64,000 nt of DNA from Bugulina stolonifera. Taxonomy: Eukaryota; Bryozoa; Gymnolaemata; Cheilostomatida; Bugulidae. The stretch is taken from the NCBI GenBank assembly GCA_935421135.1, contig OW285188.1, forward strand, positions 19,817,233-19,881,232, read 5' to 3'. The notes under the pieces are model-generated. The model searched no databases, had not been told where the DNA came from, and saw only the letters and a program-made list of their open reading frames with translations. The translations under genes were made by a program, and so were the position numbers. This document shows positions 1 through 9,710 of the stretch, one piece after another. Positions within the stretch are counted from its first letter, which is position 1. Every line of letters starts with the position of its first letter.

Positions 1-1900
1 TGGCACTATATACATGTATGCTCATCTCAACTCCTTTCATATATACTACTGTTACACATGGTGATATGTGATATGTTTTATATGTCATATCATGGTATGA
101 ACAGTATGCAAAGTATCACTTGCATTACATAACACTTCAGTAACTTTACCGGCAAAGAGACATGGAGCAGCAGATACCATATCATACAAGGACAGGCACC
201 TAGAAATCATAGAGAGCATCTACATGTAGATGTGGGCCATCATATCATATTGTATTTACTAATGCTTACCACTAGCCATTAGCAAAGCCGGATCCACTTG
301 ACCTAGTTATCCAGAGTAGATTGCACGTGACCTGTTTAATTTAGCAGAAGAGCCACTGATAAGAACCTACAGAGTAAACAAGCAAATAGGGTATGGCAAC
401 CAGGAAGTGTATCTGAGAAAAACCAGGATAAACACTGATAACAACAGCCTACAACCTTACATAGTGCCTAGTAGTTTTCATGTTATTTCCATCACAGTTT
501 CTACAGCAGAGAGTTAGGAATACCATGCTAATGAGCTGTCAATAGGTCTTGGGTAATACATCTATACAATGTGACCTTCTACACTACTCGTATCAGCAAA
601 CTTACAGTCACCCCTAATTGATATCCAGGTGGTGATAACAAAGTGACATTGTTACAAAATATCATGAGGTCTACTTCCTACTTGCTGTTAGGAACCACAG
701 AGAAGTGAGATGACTATAAGAATCCCAGCTAAACAGATGTTATGGATTTAAGATTAGTAGAGTAGGTTCTGATAAAGGACTTCATTGATTCAAAACTTCA
801 CTACAAATTATCTCGTATGGGGTTTTCGGGCTAAACTTGGTCGCAATTTTGCGCTATTAGCAACATGCATGCATGATTATTGCATATATACTACGAACAA
901 TGGAGGATGTAGGTGTTAGTAGCTTTGGGAGGTCATTTAGGTCCATCTATAGCATCCAGCTGTAATCTACAGATCGATCTAGAAAACCAACCTACCCTAT
1001 GTGGCAGTCTGACACTAACTTCAATTCACAAACAAATTAAACAGGCTCTACTATTCAACCTTTTACTACATACATGTATATCTCTAAAATAGTCTAACTG
1101 TTCAGTAGCAAAACAGCCACGTTTTCACAAAGAAAATTTCAATTTTGCAAACAAACACAAATTTCAACTCAAATAACTCATCTTTGATCAGGATTTTTCA
1201 CATGGAGTAACCAATTCTAGTCTCCCCTCTAGGTAGCCGGCAAGGTGAATTATAATATTCTACTAGAACACTAACGTGAGATTGACAACATGTAGTGCAG
1301 AGTGCTGTGATAGTCAGTCAATCATGCTGAGTCAAGTGATGAGTCAAATATTAGTAAATTTAACATAACCGCACTGGTAAATCTCCTTGGTTTTCAATCT
1401 AGAAAAACTAGACAAGTAAAAAGTAGAGTAGTAGCCCAGTAGAAGTAGCTGTAGGTAGCAGTCAGCTTGAACTGAAACACTTAAACCTTTGGCCCTTGCA
1501 AACACACTTGACTTTGGCTAGCTGTATGAAGAACATTTGTTGATTCTTGGTCCAGCTGTGATGAATGGCCAGTGAAAGTCATGTCAAGAAAGAAAATTCT
1601 AGTGAGACTTTAATCGATAACCTCTCGACTATGAGTTGGGTACCTCTACCTTAGTCCATAGGCTACCTCCTTTATTTATAACTAACAATAATCTCATAAC
1701 AATGATTTTATTATTATTAGACTATCAATATGCATAATGATAATAAATATAGCTTACTTTCTAATACTCTAAATCTCAAGCTCTATAACTATATAAAGCT
1801 TACATCAATGCCTGCAACGCGCTAGACCGCTATAGGTTTATAAATAATAATAATAATAATAAAATCAAATAGGTCCAATACAATTAAATAAAATATTAAA
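1..1900. other. Intergenic, no gene seen
   Basis: AT-rich sequence with stops in all frames and no exon-like ORF. It holds short TACATGTA palindromes (for example near 1075) and an (AAT)n run near 1842-1862. I see no transposon ends or RNA gene. Confidence 0.6.
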
Positions 1901-1907
1901 CAATATA

Positions 1908-2104
1908 ATTTACTTGAATGACACACTACACAACACTGGCTCTTATTTATTTAATAAAAGGCAGCGTGATTTTAAGTTTTGCACATTAAAATAATATACT
2001 AATTCAATTAGTATTTATTTTAATGTGCAAAACTTAAACTCACGCTGATTTTTATCAAATAAATAAGAACCGGTGTTGTGGAGTGTGTCATTCAAATAAT
2101 TGTA
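1908..2104. repeat. Fold-back (hairpin) MITE-like element
   Basis: The left arm begins TTGAATGACACAC (about 1914). It pairs with the right arm ending GTGTGTCATTCAA (about 2096) and continues almost to the centre (AATTCAATT near 2005), so the whole ~190 bp folds into one long imperfect stem without a unique loop. The arms differ at scattered positions, so this is an old insertion or has diverged since. No target duplication could be fixed, and the superfamily is unknown. Confidence 0.7.
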
Positions 2105-3100
2105 ATTTTAACAATAAAATGTTTGTAATTTATTATCAACAGGAACACTATGACTATGACTACACTAGACTATTTATTTTATGACCAACCAAACCTAATC
2201 CTTACCTATCATCCTGACCTATAGCAAGTATTAATTATAGTTGTATAGCATTGCTACTATTTTTGGTCGTAAGTAAGAGCTAAGAATATCAAAATGAATA
2301 TCGAATATCAATATTAATATGATTCGGAATATGATAATCATAATAATAATGATATTATTATTATATTATTTTATATTAAAATTAAAAATAAAATTAATCT
2401 AATGGTCAGCATTGCAGTAGATTCAGATTGATGAGTAGGCTTATATTGTTGCCTTTAGTTTAACAATCAGTAAATAGTAACCACTAATCATAAAATCATC
2501 TGGACCTGACTTTCACACTTGCTCACCTGAGTTTAATGCTAAATAATCTACCAGTACACCGTCTACCTCGGCTAAACTACATTACATGCGAAGTTCTTTT
2601 AGTTGACTCCAATTATAGTCTCACTTTCCGGATATTCAATAAATGCTGCGTTCAAGAATATTATGTAAATAGCCGTTGATTGGACAGAAATTCAGTCTGT
2701 GTTCTTTTATTGGCGTTAAGTATATTCGCCGTTCCAATAATCTTCTTTCCTAAAATGATATACTATATTTTCATTGGATAAAAAGATTTCTATTCGTCAA
2801 TGGAACTATTCGAAACAAACTTGTAGTCTTAATTCCTAACTATCAAATTAATCAAGAAAACGTTTGAAAATAATTTATAACTATTTGTAATACCTTAGCA
2901 AAGACGCAAGTTACATTTACTAAGAGCCAGCGCTAATGAATCGTCTGCTGCTCAAGCCAATATACCGCTTTGACTCAAGCCAAGCTGTCCAAAAGACAAA
3001 GTCAAATGACATTATTATTTATATAATTATCACTTAATTATTATGATTATTATTATAAAAAATAACTATTCGTATTATGATTATTATAAAAGAATAATTA
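2105..3100. other. Intergenic, AT-rich low-complexity stretches
   Basis: Contains long A/T runs with AATAAT-type repeats (about 2320-2400 and 3005-3110). No ORF, splice-site pattern or repeat family is recognised. Confidence 0.5.
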
Positions 3101-3106
3101 TTATTT

Positions 3107-4062
3107 TAATTGTCATTGTGTAAATTAATTATTGAGGACACCTTGAAGTTCCAGAAAAACCTGGAAGCATTGAGCGGCTGGGCTGTTAGATGGGGAATGG
3201 ACTTCAACACAAAAAAGAGTAAATTTATCCAGTTCAACAACAAGGGCCTCTCCCCAAGCTACTCACTTGATGGGCAGTTACTAGACACTGTTGACGAAGT
3301 CCGATATCTGGGGGTCCTAATCCAAGCTGACATGAAATTTACCGCACACATTCAGAGGAAAGTTATAACCGCAAAACAACAACTGGGAATGGTGAAGAGG
3401 GCACTTTTCTGGGCTCCCAAGAAGGCTAAATTACAAGCTTCCCACACCTGGAGTATGCGGCGGCTGCTTGGGATCCTTGTTGCAAACAAGAAATCTCCAG
3501 TATTGAGCTGCTGCAGGACCAAGTGGTGAGATTCATTGCAAATATCAAGGGGGGGGAGGGGTTTGGTATAGAAGAAGTGAAAACCAAACTTGGTCTGGTC
3601 CCACTGCTTAAGAGAAGAAAAGACCAAAGAGTGAATCTCCTGATGATGCGCATTCTCGCGAAGGAACAGCACCACCCTTCTCTGTCAGCCTCCTATGATA
3701 ACATCATCAACAAGCCACTCACCACAATGGCCACCAGATTCCAGACTCGTGAACTCCCTGCCACATTCCGCACAACGGTTTGTTATTCCACAATAGGTTT
3801 CTGCTGCGAACCAATCGAGATCTTAAGGGAGAAAAATAATTCTGCAACATACACTGCCAACAATGCCAATACATAAAAACAGGGCCGTCACAGGACCTGT
3901 GCTGAGGTCACTACAGCATAAAAATTGACATTTAATCATAATTAGCAAAACCTAACACAAATTTTAATACTACAGTTTCCTCAAATGAGGCACGTCCCTT
4001 CCACTCAACCTGGTGGTCTAACGTGATGACTACTCTAAGTATGCTAAGTAAGTAAGTAAGTA
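3107..4062 (+). pseudogene. Broken non-LTR retrotransposon (CR1/Jockey-like RT C-terminal part and 3' end)
   Basis: The first frame (3110 to about 3435) reads like the thumb side of LINE reverse transcriptases: a leading helix with LSGWAVRWGMDFNTKKSK, then DEVRYLGVLI, then a helix with KQQLGMVKRAL. A frameshift near 3436-3440 moves the reading into the next frame. There PHLEYAAAAWDPCC matches the conserved 'LEYASSVWDP' block, followed by LLQDQVVRFIANIKG and LVPLLKRRKDQR. The frame breaks again near 3780. The 3' end is a TAAG/AAGT tandem tail at about 4044-4062, typical of CR1-like elements that end in a short repeat instead of poly(A). The element is 5'-truncated and inactive. The clade is inferred from motifs only. 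Confidence 0.85.
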
Positions 4063-4722
4063 TACAATATTTAATATAGTTATATAATAAATATAATAAT
4101 TATTTATTATAATTATTATTATTTTATAGTTTTAGTTAACTATACTACTTGTACTAAAGTATTAGCTATAATTAAATTAAGACTTACTCACTGTCTCTCC
4201 CTTTTACCTACAACTAAGCTCCTATAATTTACTGTCACTTGTACATACTTTTAATGCTTGTTATCTATCTGTTATCGATTTATTTTATTATATTATATTA
4301 TTGGCTCTTGTCATAAACAATAATGCTTGCCTCCCCCCTTTTTTTCTCTATGTTTATTTATAAGTTGTGTGTAATATATATTTATTTGTGGTCAACAAGT
4401 TACCTATAACAAATGTTATCTGTAAACTTTTAGAAAACCCAATTAATATAAATGTAAATAATTATAAATATTTATATTAAATATAATTATTATATTAATA
4501 TTAGCTCAGTTAATATGATTTTACTTTATTGATTGATCGATTTAAAGCATTGTATATTGATAGCCAAATAGCTGCAGGTAATTAATATTGGCTATGCAGG
4601 TATGAGTATGTAAGTGTGAGTGCTTCTTGAGAGCCAGAACCAAACACAGGACCTGTAAACCAGATCCATTATAGTTTATAGAAAAGTAATATGGTCTTCT
4701 CAATATTTATAGGTCATCTGAC
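4063..4722. other. Intergenic AT-rich spacer
   Basis: No gene or repeat is recognised between the LINE tail and the hAT target duplication. The sequence is mainly A/T with short TTATTATA-type runs. Confidence 0.5.
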
Positions 4723-4730
4723 CTTAGCTC

Positions 4731-5595
4731 CAGAGTTGGGTCCAAGTCGACTTGCAAGTCAACAAGTGAAGTCATTTCTAAAATTTTGGAAGCAAGTCAA
4801 ATCCAAGTCAAGTCAGTGCTGCCTCAAGTCAAGTCAGCCGTCATGCAAGTCACAAGCCAAGTCGACTTGTCTACTTGCAAGTCGAAATGCAAGTCAAGTG
4901 CGGGACAACTTCAAAAATTTTACATTTTCTGAAATATTGTGGTGGATTTTAGAAGTGTTGATATCTTTTTGCAAGCTGGTGTAAAAAGCTAGGCTCGGGA
5001 AGCTGTTGCTTCTTTTACATATATTACATGAGTTAGCTGCATGTAGCTCTAGCTGCATATAGCTGTTTTAGATAGATATATAAGGGATTTCTATATACAG
5101 TGAGTAAGTTGAAGAGAGGTAGAGTAAGTAGAAGTAGAGTTGAAGTTGAAGTTGTCATGAAGTGTTAATAAAGTTAGATCTACAAGTGTTTAGACGAACC
5201 CTGAAAAGGTTTATGGAATAGAAATCCATAACAATATCACTTTTTTCTTTTTAGTAGACATTCCAATGCATTAAAAATCATACCAAGGTGTAGCTTGGCA
5301 TGTATGTTGTTATACAATTATAGCAACTAGCCTATATGTGTAGTAATATTCTATTGGCACTACGGTTGAGACTGTGAAACATTTTTATCCTCCATATTGA
5401 CTTGGCAAAAACCAAGTCAAAGTCACAAGTCATTCATACGTCCAAGTCACTTGACTTCACATTGACGTCAAAGTCAAGTCGACATGTTGGCCAGTCCAAG
5501 TCAAGTCGACATGTTGGCAAGTCCAAGTCAAGTCGACTTGTGACTTTACTTGACTTGGCAGGTCAAATCAAATCCATGACTTGGACCCAGCTCTG
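4731..5595. mobile_element. Non-autonomous hAT transposon with internal CAAGT arrays
   Basis: The termini are inverted: left CAGAGTTGGGTCCAAGTC, right (reverse complement) CAGAGCTGGGTCCAAGTC. The CAGAG start is typical of hAT elements. Flanks give an 8-bp target duplication with one mismatch: CTTAGCTC at 4723-4730 and CTTAGCGC at 5596-5603. Both subterminal regions (4745-4900 and 5402-5580) are degenerate arrays of CAAGTCAAGTC/GACTTG units, probably transposase-binding or filler repeats. There is no transposase ORF; ORFs at 4691 and 5402 are translations of the arrays. The core (4980-5235) is unrelated and LTR-like. Confidence 0.85.
4980..5233 (+). repeat. LTR-like core inside the hAT element
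   Basis: The segment starts TGTAAAAAGC and ends CCATAACA (TG...CA). It has a TATA-like ATATATAAGG at 5075-5084 and a poly(A) signal AATAAA at 5167-5172, the order expected in an LTR. I could not find matching 4-6-bp target duplications, so a solo LTR nested in the transposon is only a possibility. Confidence 0.35.
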
Positions 5596-5905
5596 CTTAG
5601 CGCAACCACAAACAATAGAGGTACCTTGTCATGAATTCAGTACTGTTTTCTTACTGTTCCTGAGAGAAAATTAAAGTAAAAAATATATAACACCAGCTAT
5701 GAAACTTTGATCTATAACAAGCTTAACTTGGCGGTAAAATTTGTTTTGATTAGGGTATATTATAATAAAAGATTTTTATTTTAGACTGGTAGTTATAAAG
5801 AGTAATTATACTAATTATAAAGAGAGATTCTAAATTATTATATTCATGTAGGTGTTCTCAGATTTAGTGAAATATCAACTGGTAGAAAAATTCTATTCAC
5901 TGTAT

Positions 5906-6268
5906 CAGTGGTGCCCAAACGGAGGCCCACGGAGGCCCACTTGTTGTGTAAAAATTCAAAATTTCATACAAATTCCAATTAGTTTGCTTGGTTTGTCAAT
6001 ACTTTATTGCAAAGCAAAACTGTTTTTATCTGTCACACTAACTACTTGTACAATTGATCATTTTGAAGATCAGATCTACTTGTAGTAAGTGTTTATTTTA
6101 AGAGTTTACATCTGATGCCTACATTCATGTCGCATTCGGTTACATTTTATGCATGTTTACACATTGAAACACACGTAAACACACATATATCTTTGTGCTA
6201 ATACCTGGCCCCAAGCTTGGAGCCCAGTCTCCTGTTTGGCCCCTACCAAAAATAATTGGGCTCCCCTA
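5906..6268. mobile_element. Probable decayed hAT-type MITE
   Basis: The left end CAGTGGTGCCCAAAC is a classical hAT (Charlie-like) terminus. It is followed by a duplicated GGAGGCCCAC. The proposed right end (about 6255-6268) matches its reverse complement at 10 of 14 positions. The 8-bp flanks CACTGTAT and CTCTATGT agree at only 5 positions. The left end is convincing; the right end is tentative. Confidence 0.45.
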
Positions 6269-6497
6269 CTCTATGTGCTGTCATTTAGATTTTTTGATTG
6301 GATTCCTTCCTCGTGAACAAGCACTTGTGGTGGATCTTGCCACCCTTACTTATATTTTATTTATGCAATCAGTAGTTAGTTGTTTTAGCATGCATACATG
6401 CATTATACTGTAGTTTAGCATAATATATTTTGTCTATGTCCCACTTAGCTGTTGCTAATGGCTCTTTTCCAACATATTGCTATGTACAATCTTTTAT

Positions 6498-6515
6498 TAG
6501 CCTACCTAACAGAGA
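6498..6515. repeat. SINE target-site duplication (left; partner 6762-6779)
   Basis: TAGCCTACCTAACAGAGA occurs identically on both sides of the SINE, 246 bp apart. Confidence 0.9.
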
Positions 6516-6761
6516 AAAATCTTACCAATTTTACTTCCCGCTATTAATCCCAGGTAAGAAAGCAAAGATTTAAAGAGATCTGCATTTTTACTAATTTGGG
6601 GTGGAGAAGGCACTTCACCAATGGCAAAGTTACTGAAGTAGCACAGGAGCATTATAAGGTTGGATGCCCTTCCTAACACCACCAATGACCCTTGTGGGAA
6701 TCGAACCTGGGAGTCCCACATGAAAGTCCAGAGCCCTTACCACTAGGCCACAGCAGCTTCC
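6516..6761 (-). mobile_element. tRNA-derived SINE, full-length copy
   Basis: On the minus strand the head carries an RNA polymerase III A box TGGCCTAGTGG (6750-6740) and a perfect B box GGTTCGATTCC (6708-6698), about 31 nt apart as in tRNAs. The body follows with GGAAGGGCATCC, a motif common in SINE/LINE tails of invertebrates, and ends in a conserved tail TTACCTGGGATTAAT. The copy is bounded by a perfect 18-bp target duplication TAGCCTACCTAACAGAGA (6498-6515 and 6762-6779), so it was inserted by LINE machinery fairly recently. A second, older copy lies at about 25262-25473. Confidence 0.92.
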
Positions 6762-6947
6762 TAGCCTACCTAACAGAGAGTTGTTTGGTAACTTCCCGAT
6801 ATACAGTCTCTTTGTGGTACTTCAGTAATTACTTTTATTGGCTCTCATTCCATATCATCTAGTCCACTAGTCCATTTTTGGCAAACTAAATGATTATTTA
6901 TAGAATACCTTATTGGAGATATCTTGAACTAACCATTGCAGTAGGAG

Positions 6948-7720
6948 CAGTGCTTTTTTGTAAGATCAGTTGAGGGGGCTTCCTACAAATTTCAGGTTCC
7001 CTCCTCCTCTCACCTTCTCACATGCTACACAGTACGCCTATTATAGAACTCATGGTCGAATGTTTTGCGAATTGCCCTTCGTTTTATTATATTTACATGT
7101 ATCATCACTTTGTAATTAAAGTACAGACAACGAAATTGGGAGTAGCTCTGCGCCAATCTCAAAAATCTCCTAATTCAAACTCGAAACCACATCTTGCAGT
7201 TCTCTTTGGTTTCTTGCTGACGTCGAGATGTTATAATTGTAAAGTTCTTGAGTACGCTTGTAGTTATGTGGGAAGGACCAAGAGTGGTCTCTCGGCCCTC
7301 CACTTTACTCAAGATTCAACATTGGGTTTTACCATAGCATGCTGATGTACGAGTATAATTATGTACCAGGTACATGTATGTTCCTAATGGGATGCATCAT
7401 GCATGATGCCTGGCTATGGCTACTTTATAAACTGAAAGGTGGCAATTTGTTGAGGGGGCTCCCGGGAGCCCTCTCAAAAAATCATGGTTTGTTGAGGGGA
7501 TCTCGGGAGCCCCCTCAACAAATTTTTTTTTCAGATTATAAAGTAGCCATAGCCAGGCATCATGCATGATGCATCCTATTAGGAACATACATGTACCTGG
7601 TACATATACTCGTACATCAGCATGCTATGGTAAAACCCAATGTTGAATCTTGATTCACAAGTCATGATTTTTTGAGGGGGCTCTCGGGAGCCCAGAGAGC
7701 CCCCTACAAAAAAAGCACTG
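6948..7720. mobile_element. Fold-back hAT-type element
   Basis: The ends are CAGTGCTTTTTTGTA (6948) and its inverted copy TACAAAAAAAGCACTG (to 7720). Flanks AGTAGGAG (6940-6947) and AGTATGAG (7721-7728) form an 8-bp target duplication with one mismatch, as in hAT. Inside, two ~125-bp arms (7310-7438 and 7528-7652) are near-perfect inverted copies around a loop. TTGAGGGGGCT...CGGGAGCCC palindromic motifs recur near 6970, 7452, 7494, 7520 and 7672. ORFs in both directions (7022, 7339, 7397) are by-products of the palindrome. No transposase is present. Confidence 0.85.
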
Positions 7721-7728
7721 AGTATGAG

Positions 7729-9710
7729 AGTCATAGGCCTATACTAGTACACTCAAACTGACCATTCTTGGTAAATAGACCAAGGAGAAGTAACGTGGGA
7801 GACTGAGGTATAATTGCGTGCACCGGGTGACTGTGTGAAACTATAACACATTGAGCTTTTAACTGAATCATTCTATCCTACTATCAATAGTCTATTGGAA
7901 ATTGCAAATAGTTATAGGATAATATAGGCTATCACACGGAATACTAAGACTAGAATGTTGTAGTTTATAAGATTTTGAATATGTTAACATCAAATTTGAT
8001 TGGAATCAGTCTAGTAATACTTTTTTGTTGCAGATAATGCATGTAGATAGAAGGTGTTGAAGGGGACTCAGGAGTAAAAAAACGGCTACTGGAAATTTTA
8101 TCTCTATGGAAGGTATGCATGAAGTATTTTGAATTAGTTTTAAGAAGGTATGCTGTATACTCACTCGAAGATAATTTTGGGTCAGAGAAAATGTGATTAA
8201 TTATCGAGCTATGACCCTAAGTAATGCCTATGTATATAATATATATATATCGCCTACTATTATAATAAAGATTAATAGAATGTAACGTACAAGCACATGG
8301 AAAAACGAATATACAGTATGTGTTACACGTTTTATTTACAATAGAAAATATATAGGCCTAAATATACGTTATGATATGCAATATGTTCTTGATTGTCAGA
8401 AATAAAATGGGTGGACCCCTGGATGCCTGACAGCCACCTTAACCTACCAGTTGCGTTAATTACTTGACTCATATTGATGCAACTTTTCACTCGCTCTTAT
8501 ATATACATGTATATGGAAGGATCGTAATTTGGTATGTCATCCAGTCGTAGGATTTTCAAATTATTGTTTACAAATTGGTGACATATTCTACTGCTTCTTA
8601 CGTTAGATAATCTTAGCAGCATTCAGACCTACAAGTAGTCGAGACCAGATTAGAATTTCCAATGACATTTTCCTTTTACCAAAAAATCACTAGGCAATAT
8701 TATAGCTCTAGCATGATTTATTTTTTGTGACAATCATTTAGTCCGTGCTGATTGCATAAGCTAAATAAGTGCCACCTGAGTAATCCCATAGCTCCAGCTG
8801 AGCTTGAACTGCAGAGTTTGAACCATGGTGACCCACTAAATCACTGCAACAATCAACATTGGCATTGAAAATTTTATTAATATAGCAACAACTTATCATA
8901 TTGCCATTGTTGTACCAAAAGCAATCAGAAATTTCAATTTCCAAAACAATTGCTTGTCATATGTCTATGAGAGTGTGTGTTATTGCAACAAATTTCTAGA
9001 CGCGTGATATTCTACAGTTATTCTACGTAATCTAATCATCATGCCTATCTATGCGTAAGTCATAAATTTTATATAGCATTCCTACATACACTTGCACAGT
9101 TGTACAGGCTTACAGTATCTCTTGGATTTGTGCTTGAGACAGTTTGAATTTGATGTAATTTGAATCTAATTAAGTTGTATATTATTATATTATGTTATAA
9201 CTATATATATTAATATGTTATATTATGTTAAACTTAAAAAACAGTAAATATAGGCAGAATGATATTGCACTCCTATATGACGATGCATCTTTTCTTGCTT
9301 ATGCATGTAGAATCATGTATAAGTAGATTTCAATAGCCTAAATTCTGTAAGCTTGCTCATAACATCAATATTGATTTCCTGCGCTATGCCAAATGCAAAG
9401 TAACATGAAAAATATGTAAAATAATATTATTTTGGTGCAGCGAAAATGTCTTTAATAAGACATGAACATGATATTGTTGTTAAACATTCTGTCTTTTTGA
9501 AACAAGTTGTAACTTAACGGTATTTATCTGCATTTTTTTTCTGTGAACTACAAGTATAGAAGCAACATGGACAGTTCTCTTGTTGCCCTGAAGCATCCTA
9601 TTCTGCCCAAAGGCATAATAATAACTAATTCATGGTCACAAAGCTCCTATTTTTTGTTTGTGGTAGTGAACCTCAGCATTCTATTATATGACATATTATG
9701 TATATTGTAG
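7729..9710. other. Mostly featureless sequence upstream of the cassette-exon gene
   Basis: A weak exon candidate lies at 8047-8112 (listed separately). An AT-rich run lies at 9170-9240. I recognise no repeat or promoter. Earlier exons of the + strand gene may lie here. Confidence 0.4.
8047..8112 (+). CDS. Candidate exon, unassigned
   Basis: A 66-nt open segment lies between an acceptor (GCATGTAG) and a donor (AAG|GTATGC). It encodes a polar 22-residue peptide containing GDSGVKKRLLEILSLW, in phase 0 at both ends. It could be an upstream exon of the gene that follows, but another exon would be needed to reach the phase-2 start at 9711. There is no homology recognised. Confidence 0.25.

Noticed and set aside
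6698..6750. Genuine tRNA gene
   Set aside because: A and B boxes are present, but the sequence lies within a SINE with target duplications and lacks a tRNA acceptor stem.
7339..7588. Mirror-image ORFs on both strands starting MFLxGCIMHDAWLWLLY
   Set aside because: Produced by the large palindrome inside the hAT-type element.
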